A stretch of DNA of 36,413 nucleotides from Pantoea rodasii (GCF_002095465.1 NZ_MLFP01000024.1:1-36413); one strand, 5' to 3'. Positions 16,077-26,096 are shown, counted from the stretch's first letter. Numbers and translations are program-made. The notes: generated by a model from the letters alone, not told the origin.

Positions 16077-16964
16077 GTGCTGATTATTCTGGGTTATATC
16101 GTGGTCGTCGGCTCCGTGTTGGGCGGCTATATGATGGTCGGTGGCCATTTGGGCGCGCTTTATCAGCCCGCCGAGCTGATTATTATCGGCGGTGCCGGTA
16201 TTGGTGCCTTTTTAGTCGGCAACAATGGCAAGTCGATCAAGAAAACATTAAAAGCCTTGCCAATGTTAATGCGCGGCTCGAAATATAACAAAGCTGTATA
16301 CATGGATTTAATGGCTTTGCTTTATCGCCTGATGGCGAAATCACGTCAGCAGGGCATGCTCTCTTTAGAACGCGACATTGAAGACCCGAGCCAGAGCGAA
16401 ATTTTTGCTAACTATCCGCGTATTTTGGCCGATAAACAGTTGGTGGATTTTATTACCGATTATTTACGTCTTATGGTCAGCGGAAATATGAATGCATTCG
16501 AAATCGAAGCCCTGATGGATGAAGAGATTGAAACCTACGAGCACGAATGCGAAGTACCCGCACAAAGCATCTCGGCAGTGGGTGACGGTTTGCCTGCCTT
16601 CGGTATCGTCGCCGCAGTAATGGGCGTGGTGCATGCGCTGGCATCGGCCGATCGCCCGGCGGCTGAATTAGGTGCGCTGGTGGCACATGCCATGGTCGGT
16701 ACGTTCCTCGGCATCTTACTGGCTTACGGTTTTATCTCGCCGCTGGCCTCGGTGTTACGTCAGAAGTGCGCCGAAACCACCAAAATGATGCAGTGCGTCA
16801 AGGTGACCTTGCTCTCCAGCCTGAATGGTTACGCGCCGCAAATTGCCGTGGAATTTGGCCGTAAGACGCTGTATTCCGCTGAGCGCCCGTCGTTCTCCGA
16901 ACTGGAAGAGCATGTGCGTAATGCGAAAAACCCTGCGAAACAGACCTCGGATCAGAACTCATGA
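16077..16964 (+). CDS. motA: Flagellar stator protein MotA
   Basis: The proton-channel subunit of the stator in the inner membrane. It is 295 residues with four helices (LIILGYIVVVGSVLGGYMMV, ELIIIGGAGIGAFLVG, PAFGIVAAVMGVVHAL, AHAMVGTFLGILLAYGFI). The cytoplasmic loop keeps Arg90 and Glu98 (AKSRQQGMLSLERD), which contact the rotor protein FliG. The start is GTG, as in E. coli, with AAGGA 6 nt upstream. It overlaps motB by ATGA. No sigma-28 promoter could be identified between the flhDC terminator and motA, although one is expected. Confidence 0.96.
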   Translation: MLIILGYIVVVGSVLGGYMMVGGHLGALYQPAELIIIGGAGIGAFLVGNNGKSIKKTLKALPMLMRGSKYNKAVYMDLMALLYRLMAKSRQQGMLSLERDIEDPSQSEIFANYPRILADKQLVDFITDYLRLMVSGNMNAFEIEALMDEEIETYEHECEVPAQSISAVGDGLPAFGIVAAVMGVVHALASADRPAAELGALVAHAMVGTFLGILLAYGFISPLASVLRQKCAETTKMMQCVKVTLLSSLNGYAPQIAVEFGRKTLYSAERPSFSELEEHVRNAKNPAKQTSDQNS

Positions 16965-17992
16965 AGGCAGGCAATCGCCCCATTGTGCTGGTTAAAAAGC
17001 GCAAACATAAAGGTCATCATGGCAGCCACGGTTCGTGGAAGATTGCCTATGCCGACTTTATGACGGCGATGATGGCGTTTTTTATGGTGATGTGGCTGTT
17101 GTCCATCTCCAGCCCCAAAGAGTTAACGCAGATAGCGGAGTACTTCCGTACGCCGTTGAAAGTGGCGTTAACCGGCGGTCAGCGCAGCAGTGATAGTGAA
17201 AGTCCGATTCCCGGCGGCGGTGACGATCCCACGCGCAAAGACGGCGAAGTCAAGAAAGTGGTTGATATGGATGCGCAGAAGAAAAAGTTGGAAGAGATTC
17301 GACTGAATCGCCTGCGTGAAAAGCTCGACCAGCTGATTGAAGCCGATCCGCGCCTGAAAGCGATGCGTCCGCATTTGATTATCAACATGGTGGAAGAGGG
17401 GCTGCGTATTCAGATCATTGATAGCCAGAACCGCCCAATGTTTAAAACCGGTAGCGCGGACGTGGAACCTTATATGCGTGACATTTTGCGTGCCATCGCT
17501 CCGCTACTGAATGATATTCCCAACAAAATCAGTCTGGCTGGTCACACGGATGACTTCCAGTATGCCAATGGCGATCGTGGTTACAGTAACTGGGAGTTGT
17601 CCACTGACCGTGCAAACGCTTCGCGCCGTGAATTGGTGATTGGCGGATTGGATGGGGGGAAAATGCTGCGAGTGGTGGGCATGGCCGACACCATGAAGCT
17701 GAAAAACCGTGGTGCCAATGATGCAGTAAACCGTCGTATCAGCTTGTTGGTGTTGAACCATGACACCCAGGCTGCGATTGAGAAAGAGAACTCTGAAAGC
17801 GATGCCGCGCAGATATCTGACCCGGCACAAATTATTCCCGACATTACCGCACCGACCGTACCCGCTGCATCTGCTGCACCTGCAAGTTCTACCGTCACTC
17901 CGGCTTCGCCGGCCAGTGCGGTGGTGCCTGCGCCAGCAGCGCAGCCAGCGGCAGGCGCGGTGACACCAGACCAACCCTCACAGCCGAGGTGA
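16961..17992 (+). CDS. motB: Flagellar stator protein MotB
   Basis: The stator subunit that anchors MotA to peptidoglycan. It is 343 residues (E. coli 308) with the single helix KIAYADFMTAMMAFFMVMWL including the proton-carrying Asp32, a plug region, and a periplasmic OmpA-like domain (SLAGHTDDFQYANG, SNWELSTDRANASRRELV, GGANDAVNRRISLLVL). The extra length is an Ala/Pro/Val-rich tail (about residues 285-343) that looks low-complexity. It overlaps motA by 4 nt and lies 4 nt before cheA. Confidence 0.95.
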   Translation: MKAGNRPIVLVKKRKHKGHHGSHGSWKIAYADFMTAMMAFFMVMWLLSISSPKELTQIAEYFRTPLKVALTGGQRSSDSESPIPGGGDDPTRKDGEVKKVVDMDAQKKKLEEIRLNRLREKLDQLIEADPRLKAMRPHLIINMVEEGLRIQIIDSQNRPMFKTGSADVEPYMRDILRAIAPLLNDIPNKISLAGHTDDFQYANGDRGYSNWELSTDRANASRRELVIGGLDGGKMLRVVGMADTMKLKNRGANDAVNRRISLLVLNHDTQAAIEKENSESDAAQISDPAQIIPDITAPTVPAASAAPASSTVTPASPASAVVPAPAAQPAAGAVTPDQPSQPR

Positions 17993-17996
17993 TCCC

Positions 17997-19973
17997 GTGA
18001 GCATGGACATCAGCGATTTTTACCAGACGTTTTTCGATGAAGCCGATGAGCTGTTAGCGGATATGGAGCAACACCTGTTGGGATTGGATCCCCAGGAGCC
18101 CGATTCCGAGCAGTTGAATGCCATCTTCCGCGCCGCCCACTCCATCAAGGGCGGAGCCGGTACGTTTGGCTTTACGGTTTTACAGGAAACCACCCACATC
18201 CTGGAAAACATTCTGGATGGTGCGCGCCGCGGCGAAATGCAGCTCAGCACCGACATCATCAACCTGTTTTTGGAAACCAAAGATATTATGCAAGAACAGC
18301 TCGATGCCTATAAAACGGCGCAGGAACCGAACGCAGAAAACTTCAAGTATATCTGCGAAGCACTGCGTCAGCTGGCGCTGGAAGCCAAAGGCATTGCACC
18401 CGAAGCCGTGAAAGTGGCCGAGGTGGTGGCCATTGCTCCAGCCGCGGCTGCGGGTCTGCGCCTGCAACTGATCGACTTAAAAGAGAGAGAGCCGGATCTG
18501 ATGCTGGAGGAGCTGGGCAATCTCGGCACCGTTTCCAACGTCGTGAAAGGCAGCAACTCGCTGGAAGTGACCATTGATGGCGTCGGCAAAGACGACATCG
18601 TCGCGGTGCTGTGTTTTGTGATTGATGAAGCACAGATTCAGTTCCCGGAAGGCGCAGCAGCGGAAGCCCCTGTGGCTGCCGAACCGGTTGCCGCTGCGGC
18701 ACCGGTGCAAACCGCCACCGTGACGGAAATTACGCCACCGGCCAAACGCGAAGCGAAACGTGCGGCAGCACCGGCGAAAGTCAGTGAATCCAGCAGCATC
18801 CGTGTTGCAGTCGAGAAGGTCGATCAGCTGATCAACCTGGTGGGCGAACTGGTGATTACCCAGTCGATGCTGGCGCAGCGTTCTGGCGAGCTGGATCCTG
18901 TGGCACACGGCGACCTGCTCAACAGCATGGGTCAGCTGGAGCGCAATGCGCGCGACCTGCAAGAATCGGTGATGTCGATTCGTATGATGCCCATGGAATA
19001 TGTGTTTAGCCGCTTCCCGCGTCTGGTGCGCGATCTGGCCAGCAAGCTAGGTAAAGAAGTGGAGCTGACGCTGATGGGCAGCTCAACCGAACTGGATAAG
19101 AGCCTGATCGAGCGCATTATCGATCCGTTAACGCACCTGGTGCGTAACAGCCTCGACCACGGTATTGAAACGCCAGAGAAACGCCTGGCGGCCAGCAAAA
19201 CGGCGGTGGGTAATCTGACGCTGTCGGCGGAACATCAGGGCGGCAATATCTGCATCGAAGTCATCGATGACGGTGCCGGTCTCAACCGCGAACGTATTCT
19301 GGCGAAAGCCTTGTCTTCTGGCCTGCCGGTCAGCGAAAGCATGAGCGATGAAGAAGTCGGCATGCTGATCTTTGCGCCAGGTTTCTCAACGGCGGAACAG
19401 GTCACGGACGTTTCTGGTCGTGGCGTGGGCATGGACGTGGTGAAACGAAATATCCAGGAGATGGGCGGTCACGTCGAAATCTCCTCGAAGCAGGGCAAAG
19501 GCACCACTATTCGCATTCTGCTGCCGCTAACGCTGGCGATCCTCGATGGCATGTCAGTTCGTGTCGCCGATGAAGTGTTCATTCTGCCGCTGAATGCGGT
19601 GATGGAATCACTGCAGCCGACGGCAGAAGAGCTGAAACCGCTGGCCGGTGGCGAGCGAGTGCTGGAAGTGCGTGGTGAATACCTGCCGCTGGTTGAGCTG
19701 TGGAATGTGTTTGAGGTGCAAAATGCCAAGACCGATGCCACACAGGGCATCGTGGTGATTCTGCAAAGCGCAGGCCGTCGTTATGCGCTGTTGGTGGATC
19801 AGTTGATTGGCCAGCATCAGGTGGTGGTGAAGAACCTGGAAAGTAACTACCGCAAAGTGCCGGGCATTTCTGCCGCCACCATCCTCGGCGATGGTAGCGT
19901 GGCGCTGATTGTGGATGTCTCTGCACTGCAATCGTTGAACCGTGAAAAGCGTGTGGCCGGTGCCGCAGCGTAA
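17997..19973 (+). CDS. cheA: Chemotaxis histidine kinase CheA
   Basis: The central kinase that phosphorylates CheY and CheB. It is 658 residues (E. coli 654). Domains in order: P1 with phospho-accepting His48 (AAHSIKGGAGTF), P2 (LRLQLIDLKEREPDL region), P3 dimerisation (SIRVAVEKVDQLINLVGELV), the P4 ATPase with the NSLDHGIE, DDGAGLN and GRGVGMDVV boxes, and a P5 CheW-like end (GISAATILGDGSVALIVDV). GTG at 17997 is the start, with GAGG 7 nt upstream. Met98 (KDIMQEQ) is conserved at the position used in E. coli for the short form. Confidence 0.97.
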   Translation: MSMDISDFYQTFFDEADELLADMEQHLLGLDPQEPDSEQLNAIFRAAHSIKGGAGTFGFTVLQETTHILENILDGARRGEMQLSTDIINLFLETKDIMQEQLDAYKTAQEPNAENFKYICEALRQLALEAKGIAPEAVKVAEVVAIAPAAAAGLRLQLIDLKEREPDLMLEELGNLGTVSNVVKGSNSLEVTIDGVGKDDIVAVLCFVIDEAQIQFPEGAAAEAPVAAEPVAAAAPVQTATVTEITPPAKREAKRAAAPAKVSESSSIRVAVEKVDQLINLVGELVITQSMLAQRSGELDPVAHGDLLNSMGQLERNARDLQESVMSIRMMPMEYVFSRFPRLVRDLASKLGKEVELTLMGSSTELDKSLIERIIDPLTHLVRNSLDHGIETPEKRLAASKTAVGNLTLSAEHQGGNICIEVIDDGAGLNRERILAKALSSGLPVSESMSDEEVGMLIFAPGFSTAEQVTDVSGRGVGMDVVKRNIQEMGGHVEISSKQGKGTTIRILLPLTLAILDGMSVRVADEVFILPLNAVMESLQPTAEELKPLAGGERVLEVRGEYLPLVELWNVFEVQNAKTDATQGIVVILQSAGRRYALLVDQLIGQHQVVVKNLESNYRKVPGISAATILGDGSVALIVDVSALQSLNREKRVAGAAA

Positions 19974-19995
19974 TAGATAAATAAAGGGCAAAAAA

Positions 19996-20493
19996 ATGAC
20001 TGACATGGCAACCGTGACCAAAATCGCTGGCGAAACCGTGGGCCAGGAGTTCTTAGTTTTCACCCTGGGTGATGAAGAGTACGGCATCGACATTCTGAAA
20101 GTGCAGGAGATTCGTGGTTACGATCAGGTAACGCGTATCGCCAACACCCCAGAGTTCATCAAGGGCGTGACCAACCTGCGCGGCGTTATCGTGCCGATCA
20201 TCGATCTGCGTGTGAAGTTCGCGCAGCAAGGTGTGGAATACAACGAGAACACCGTAGTGATCGTGCTGAATCTTGAGCACCGCGTGGTCGGTATCGTGGT
20301 GGATGGCGTGTCAGACGTGCTGTCACTGACGCAGGATCAGATTCGCCCGGCGCCAGAATTCGCGGTGACCATGTCCACCGAATACCTGACCGGTTTGGGT
20401 GCACTGGGCGATCGTATGCTGATTCTGGTCGACATCGAGAAGCTGCTGAGCAGTGAAGAGATGGCGCTGGTGGATACGCTGCGTAGCGCATAA
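19996..20493 (+). CDS. cheW: Chemotaxis coupling protein CheW
   Basis: Links receptors to CheA in the polar array. It is 165 residues and almost identical to E. coli CheW (GQEFLVFTLGDEEYGIDILK, GVTNLRGVIVPIIDLR, EYLTGLGALGDRMLILVDIE). The start is the ATG at 19996 with AAAGGG about 7 nt upstream. It is the last gene of motAB-cheAW, followed by a GC hairpin and the first receptor. Confidence 0.97.
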   Translation: MTDMATVTKIAGETVGQEFLVFTLGDEEYGIDILKVQEIRGYDQVTRIANTPEFIKGVTNLRGVIVPIIDLRVKFAQQGVEYNENTVVIVLNLEHRVVGIVVDGVSDVLSLTQDQIRPAPEFAVTMSTEYLTGLGALGDRMLILVDIEKLLSSEEMALVDTLRSA

Positions 20494-20503
20494 TGCGATA
20501 AAA

Positions 20504-20526
20504 ACGGGCCGCCACGCGCGGCCCGT
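20504..20526 (+). terminator. Hairpin after cheW
   Basis: ACGGGCCGC and GCGGCCCGT make a perfect 9-bp stem with a 5-nt loop. The bases after it are not U-rich, so termination may be partial, or the hairpin may protect the 3' end. Confidence 0.5.
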
Positions 20527-20595
20527 TATCGTCACCGTAGTAAATTAATTTCCTTGTAAATCAATAATAAAATCCCAAAATACTGCGCTTTTCCC

Positions 20596-20622
20596 TCAAT
20601 AATTCAGGCTATTGGTCGATAA
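20596..20622 (+). promoter_or_regulatory. Sigma-28 (FliA) promoter of chemoreceptor 1
   Basis: TCAATAAT, 11 bp, then GTCGATAA, against the FliA consensus TAAAGTTT-N11-GCCGATAA. The spacing is exact and 6 of 8 core bases of the -10 and 3 of 4 of the -35 TAAA are kept. It lies 40 bp before the receptor ATG. Confidence 0.8.
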
Positions 20623-20661
20623 CTGCTCTGTATCATTTTTATTCATTTTCCAGGGCAAACT

Positions 20662-22337
20662 ATGTTTACGAGAATCCGCGTTGTGACCAGCTTATTGCTG
20701 GTGCTCTTCATCTTTGGTTTTCTGCAACTGGCATCCGGCTCGCTGTTCTTTAAAGCACTGAGCGATGACAAAAACAGTTTCAATGTTTCACAGCTGGCGA
20801 GCAAAAACACCGCCGCTATCAATGATGCCTACATGAGCCTCAACCAGAGCCGTGTAGTGCTGACCCGTATTCAACTGCGCATGGCAACCAGCAAACTGAA
20901 TGGCTCGGAGCCAGATATCGCTGGCTTGTATGATGACAGCAAAGCCTTCCAGAAAGCCGCAGCGAATAATTACCAGCTGTTTAAATCGGTTCCGGATACC
21001 CCAGGACAGAATGTTGAGCTTAATCAGCATCTGGATGGCACTTACAGCGCCTATGCCAGCGCACTTAGCCAGATGCAGGACGCGCTGTTAGCAAAAGACT
21101 TAGTGCTGGCGGGCAAAGCACCTGTGGCACCTAGCCAGAGTGCCTTCCTGAAAGATTACAGCCAGTGGCGTGCCGACCAGGACCGTTTAACCCAGGCGGG
21201 TGTCGAAGCCAATAGTGCGGCGTATCAGCGCATGCTGTGGCTGCTGGGCGTGGTGATGGTGGTGGTGATTGCCGTGATTGCGCTGTGCTGGGTCGGCTTG
21301 CGTAAGATCTTAATCAAACCGCTTAGCGACAATATCCAGCATATCCAGCATATCGCCCAGGGCGATTTGACGCAGACTATCGTCATCGAAGGCCGCAACG
21401 AGATGAGCCAGCTGGCGACCAGTCTGCACGAAATGCAGCAATCACTGGTGCTGACCGTCAGTAACGTCCGTGACGGTTCAGACGCGATCTTTACCGGTGC
21501 CAGCGAGATTTCTGCAGGCAACAACGATCTTTCAGCACGCACGGAACAGCAGGCGGCCTCGCTGGAGCAAACCGCAGCCAGCATGGAACAGCTCACGGCC
21601 ACCGTGAAGCAAAACGCAGAAAACGCGCGTCAGGCTTCGCAGTTGGCACTCAGCGCTTCGGAAACCGCGCAGAAGGGCGGCAGCGTAGTCGAAGGCGTAG
21701 TTCGCACCATGAGCGACATTTCCGGTAGCTCGAAGAAGATTGCCGACATTATCAGCGTGATTGACGGCATCGCTTTCCAGACCAACATCCTGGCGTTGAA
21801 CGCGGCAGTTGAAGCGGCGCGTGCCGGTGAACAGGGTCGCGGTTTTGCAGTGGTGGCAGGTGAAGTGCGCAGTCTGGCACAGCGCAGTGCCCAGGCAGCA
21901 AAAGAGATCAAGGGCCTGATTGAGGATTCCGTCAGTCGCGTGAACAGCGGCTCGCAGCTGGTGGGCACGGCGGGCGAAACCATGAGTGAAATCGTCAGTG
22001 CGGTGACGCGTGTGACCGATATTATGGGCGAAATTGCCTCAGCGTCTGATGAGCAGAGTCGCGGGATCGATCAGGTCGTCAGGCGGTTACCGAGATGGAT
22101 CGCGTCACCCAGCAAAACGCCTCGCTGGTGGAAGAGTCGGCCGCTGCGGCAGCTTCGCTGGAAGAACAGGCCAGCCGCCTGAGCCAGTCCGTAGCGGTGT
22201 TCCGCGTGCCGCGCGCGGCACAGCCGACAACCGCCAGCGCGATGGTACGCCATCCACAGATTGCTCCGCCGGTGTTGAGCGCGCCACGTAAAGCCGTGAC
22301 AGCACCCGTCAGTGACAGCAACTGGGAAACGTTTTAA
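20662..22337 (+). pseudogene. Methyl-accepting chemotaxis protein 1 (Tar-like), one frameshift
   Basis: A receptor with an N-terminal membrane anchor (VVTSLLLVLFIFGFLQLASG), a periplasmic four-helix ligand domain, a second helix near residue 195 (LWLLGVVMVVVIAVIALCW), HAMP, and the cytoplasmic coil ending in the CheR/CheB tether NWETF. As read, the frame breaks at 22078: restoring one G gives GIDQVGQAVTEMDRVTQQNA and 558 residues. The first ligand-helix residues Arg64, Thr68, Arg69 and Arg73 resemble the Tar aspartate site, but the matching fourth-helix segment is not conserved, so the ligand is uncertain. An intrinsic terminator follows. Confidence 0.88.
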
Positions 22338-22403
22338 TCGTTTGTAGTGGCGTGTTTTAACGCGCCGACAGCTGCTCTAGCCCTTTATTTTCAGGAATAT
22401 CAA

Positions 22404-22442
22404 TGCGCCTTTATCGCTAACCCGATAAAGGCGCATTTTTTT
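22404..22442 (+). terminator. Terminator after chemoreceptor 1
   Basis: TGCGCCTTTATCG and CGATAAAGGCGCA form a perfect 13-bp stem with a 6-nt loop, followed by seven T. It is the strongest terminator in the window. Confidence 0.95.
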
Positions 22443-22523
22443 AATGACAATTTTCTTTACTTATAAAACGCTGTGAAGAAACCTAATGGCAGAATTATAT
22501 TTTGTAAAATCGCTTAAGCACTC

Positions 22524-22550
22524 TCAAAAATTCACAATAGCGGTCGATAA
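22524..22550 (+). promoter_or_regulatory. Sigma-28 (FliA) promoter of chemoreceptor 2
   Basis: TCAAAAAT, 11 bp, then GTCGATAA: the same -10 and near-identical -35 as the promoter at 20596-20622, with exact FliA spacing. It lies 37 bp before the start codon. Confidence 0.85.
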
Positions 22551-22587
22551 CAGCGGGAGCCGAAACGCATCACTCCTTGGAGAACCC

Positions 22588-24258
22588 ATGTTAAAACGAA
22601 TCAATGTTGTCACCAGCCTGATCGCTGTCTTGCTGGTATTTGGTGCTTTGCAGTTAATTTCAGGTGGCCTGTTCTGGTCAGCCTTACAAAAAGATAAAGA
22701 GGCGTTTGCCGTCGCACAAACCTCGACCAATAACGTTGGCGCGATGTCCGATGCCTGGATTGAACTCAACCAGACCCGCACCGTGTTAAACCGCGCAATG
22801 CTGCGCATGCAGGGCACTGCGGCCGCACAAGCCAATGGCGGCCAGCTTCAGGCGCTGATTGATCAGACTGAAAAGCAGCTGGATGTCGCCGCCGGTCACT
22901 ACCAGCGTTACTACGATCTGCCGGGCACGCCAGGTTTGCCGGATGCGCTGCGCGATCGACTGGAAGCGGACTACGCCGCTTTCAATGATGGCCTGAAAGC
23001 GATGCTGGCGCGTTTAAAAGCCAACGATCTGCAAGGCATGTTTGCGCAGAATATCGAAGCCAAACAGGTGAAGATGAAAGCCACCTATGCTGAGTGGCGC
23101 ACCGCGCAAAGTGCGCTGGCAGCGGAAGGCGTGGCGCAAAACCAGCAAGCATTCCACACCATGATGTGGCTGCTGGTGGTCGTGGCACTGGTGGTGGTAT
23201 TCGTGATCGTCGGCTGCTGGTTTGGCCTGCGTACCGTGTTGATCCAACCGTTGCATCAGCTGCTGGGCCATATCCGCCATATCGCGTCTGGCGATCTGAC
23301 ACAACAGATTGCCGTGGAAGGCCGTAATGAGATGACCCAACTGGCGGCCAGCCTGCATGAGATGCAGCAGTCGCTGGTGCGCACCGTCAGCAATGTGCGC
23401 GACGGCTCTGATGCCATCTTTACTGGCGCGAGTGAAATCTCGGCGGGTAACAACGATCTCTCGGCACGCACCGAAGAGCAGGCGGCTTCGCTGGAACAAA
23501 CGGCGGCCAGCATGGAGCAGTTGACAGCGACCGTGAAGCAAAATGCCGAAAACGCGCGTCAGGCATCCCAGCTGGCACTCAGTGCTTCTGACACGGCGCG
23601 CAAAGGTGGCGAAGTGGTGGATGGCGTCGTGCGCACCATGCATGACATCGCTGGCAGTTCCAAGAAGATCGCTGACATTATCAGCGTGATTGATGGTATC
23701 GCCTTCCAGACCAACATTCTGGCGTTGAACGCCGCAGTGGAAGCCGCGCGGGCCGGTGAGCAGGGTCGTGGTTTTGCGGTGGTGGCCGGTGAAGTGCGTA
23801 ACCTGGCGCAGCGCAGTGCCCAGGCGGCGAAAGAGATTAAAGGGCTGATCGAAGACTCGGTGAATCGCGTGAACAGCGGCTCGCAGCTGGTAGGCACGGC
23901 GGGCGAAACCATGAACGATATCGTCGGCGCAGTGACGCGCGTGACCGATATCATGGGCGAGATTGCCTCGGCGTCGGATGAGCAGAGTCGCGGTATCGAT
24001 CAGGTCGGTCAGGCGGTCACCGAGATGGATCGCGTCACCCAGCAGAATGCCTCGCTGGTAGAAGAGTCAGCGGCGGCGGCGGCTTCACTGGAAGAACAGG
24101 CCAGCCGTTTAAGCCAGTCGGTGGCGGTGTTCCGCGTACCGCGTGCCTCGCAGGCCACTCACGCCGTGCGTCAGCCACAAAGCGCACAGCCGGTGTTGAG
24201 TGCACCACGTAAAGCCGTTACTGCGCTGGTCAGTGATAGCAATTGGGAAACGTTTTAA
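22588..24258 (+). CDS. Methyl-accepting chemotaxis protein 2
   Basis: An intact 556-residue receptor: membrane anchor (SLIAVLLVFGALQLISGG), periplasmic helix bundle, second helix (MMWLLVVVALVVVFVIVGCW), HAMP (IRHIASGDLTQQI), and a signalling hairpin tip VIDGIAFQTNILALNAAVEA, ending in NWETF. The start at 22588 has GGAG 5 nt upstream; an in-frame ATG at 22486 lies inside the promoter and is rejected. Its cytoplasmic half is nearly identical to receptor 1, which suggests a recent tandem duplication. Arg64 and Asn68 match Tsr, but the fourth helix lacks the PTQG threonine segment, so the ligand probably differs. Confidence 0.95.
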   Translation: MLKRINVVTSLIAVLLVFGALQLISGGLFWSALQKDKEAFAVAQTSTNNVGAMSDAWIELNQTRTVLNRAMLRMQGTAAAQANGGQLQALIDQTEKQLDVAAGHYQRYYDLPGTPGLPDALRDRLEADYAAFNDGLKAMLARLKANDLQGMFAQNIEAKQVKMKATYAEWRTAQSALAAEGVAQNQQAFHTMMWLLVVVALVVVFVIVGCWFGLRTVLIQPLHQLLGHIRHIASGDLTQQIAVEGRNEMTQLAASLHEMQQSLVRTVSNVRDGSDAIFTGASEISAGNNDLSARTEEQAASLEQTAASMEQLTATVKQNAENARQASQLALSASDTARKGGEVVDGVVRTMHDIAGSSKKIADIISVIDGIAFQTNILALNAAVEAARAGEQGRGFAVVAGEVRNLAQRSAQAAKEIKGLIEDSVNRVNSGSQLVGTAGETMNDIVGAVTRVTDIMGEIASASDEQSRGIDQVGQAVTEMDRVTQQNASLVEESAAAAASLEEQASRLSQSVAVFRVPRASQATHAVRQPQSAQPVLSAPRKAVTALVSDSNWETF

Positions 24259-24269
24259 ACCTCTTCCAC

Positions 24270-24293
24270 TCGGGCGCACTACGGTGCGCCCGA
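24270..24293 (+). other. Hairpin after chemoreceptor 2
   Basis: TCGGGCGCAC and GTGCGCCCGA form a perfect 10-bp stem with loop TACG. No U-tract follows, so it may be a weak terminator or a transcript-stabilising 3' structure. Confidence 0.5.
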
Positions 24294-24366
24294 ACCCCTG
24301 TCGGCACAGGTTAATTTATCCCTATTCCTCCTTAATTCCCGCTGGTCCAACCGGTTACAGGCAGCA

Positions 24367-24393
24367 TAAAGATCCCCCCGCAAACGCCGATAA
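24367..24393 (+). promoter_or_regulatory. Sigma-28 (FliA) promoter of chemoreceptor 3
   Basis: TAAA, 15 bp, then GCCGATAA: a perfect match to both core FliA elements and their spacing. It is the best of the three receptor promoters and lies 32 bp before the start codon; it may also serve cheRBYZ. Confidence 0.93.
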
Positions 24394-24424
24394 CAGGAGC
24401 GATCCGCCAACCAATGAGGTGTTT

Positions 24425-26096
24425 ATGTTTAGTCGTGTTCGTGTCGTTTCCGGGTTGTTGTGTGTGCTGGCACTGTTTGCCTTGCTGCAGATGTTTTCCG
24501 GAGGGATGTTTTTTACTACGGTGAAAGCCGATAAAGAGAATTTTGCCTATAACCAGCGTCTTAGCACGCTGCAACGGGCGATGGGCACCTCTTGGGTATC
24601 GCTGGTTCAGGCACGTAATACGCTGAACCGTGCAGGGATTCGCTATCTGCTGGACAGTCAGCAGGCGGGTTCAGGCGCTACCGTGAAAGATCTGGTGGCG
24701 CTGGCCAGTGAGGAATTGAAAAACGCTGACCAGGCCTTTGCCGAGTTTAACGCGAATTTGTCGGAGAAAGGCAAAAGCGCAGAGAACGTTAAGGTCCTGC
24801 AGGCCAACTACAACGCCTTCCGTGGCGGACTCGCCGAGCTGATTGGCTTCCTGGGTAACGGGAACTTCAAAGGCTTTGTCGATCAGCCTACGCAGGGAAT
24901 GCAGGATAAGTTCGAAAAGGATTACTCCGCGTGGCTGGGTTACAACATCGTGCTGGCGAAGCAGGGCATTGATGCCAATGAAAACGCTTATCAGCACTCC
25001 ATCATGCTGGTGATCGGCACCTTGCTGGTGACCCTGCTGGTGATTGTGCTGGTGTGGTTCGGCATGCGTAACGCGTTAATCCGCCCACTGAAGCAGAGCA
25101 TCGAGCACATTCGTCACATCGCGCGCGGTGACCTCACCCAACAGGTGGATGTCAACGTGCGAAATGAGATGGGTGAGTTACTCAGCTCACTGCAGCACAT
25201 GCAGCAGGAACTGGCGAACACCGTGCGTACCGTACGTGATGGATCTGATGCCATTTACACCGGTGCCAGCGAAATCGCCATGGGTAACAACGATCTCTCT
25301 TCGCGGACTGAACAGCAGGCGGCATCTCTGGAAGAGACCGCAGCCAGCATGGAGCAGTTGACCGCGACCGTGAAGCAGAATGCTGAAACGCCCGTCAGGC
25401 GTCGCAGCTGGCGCTGACTGCCTCCGAACCGCGCAGCATGGCGGCAAAGTGGTCGATGGCGTGGTTAGCACCATGAAAGAGATCACCGGCAGCTCGAAGA
25501 AGATCGCTGACATCATCAGCGTGATTGACGGCATCGCTTTCCAGACCAATATCCTGGCGCTGAACGCCGCGGTTGAAGCCGCACGTGCTGGCGAACAGGG
25601 CCGTGGTTTCGCGGTGGTCGCAGGTGAAGTGCGCAGTCTGGCACAGCGCAGCGCCCAGGCGGCGAAAGAGATCAAAGGGCTGATTGAGGACTCGGTGAGT
25701 CGCGTGAATACCGGCTCGGTGCTGGTGGAAAGCGCAGGCGAAACCATGACCAACATCGTGAATGCCGTGACGCGCGTGACTGACATCATGGGCGAGATTG
25801 CCTCGGCGTCGGATGAACAGAGCCGCGGTATCGATCAGGTTGGCCTGGCAGTGAACGAGATGGATCAGGTGACACAGCAGAACGCCGCGCTGGTGGAAGA
25901 GTCAGCAACGGCAGCTGCCGCGCTGGAAGATCAGGCCAGTCGACTGAAACAGTCGGTTGCGGTGTTCAATATTGGTAAAGAATTTGTCGCTCAGGCCGTT
26001 AACGTATCTACAGCGTCAAAAACGTTGCGTCCAGCAAAAGCGCTGGCGCAGCCCGCAGGTGCACGTAGTGCGGACGATAACTGGGAAACCTTTTAA
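24425..26096 (+). pseudogene. tsr: Tsr-like serine chemoreceptor (receptor 3), two frameshifts
   Basis: A receptor whose ligand domain is Tsr-like: SLVQARNTLNRAGIRYLLDS keeps Arg64 and Asn68, and FVDQPTQGMQDKFEKDY keeps the fourth-helix Thr, all serine-binding residues in E. coli Tsr. Transmembrane helices lie at about residues 10-30 and 193-213, followed by HAMP and the signalling tip, with the end NWETF. Two missing A (runs at 25386-25388 and 25427-25428) interrupt the conserved KQNAENARQASQLALTASE segment; restoring both gives about 557 residues. The ATG at 24425 has GAGG 5 nt upstream. cheR follows after 90 bp. Confidence 0.85.
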
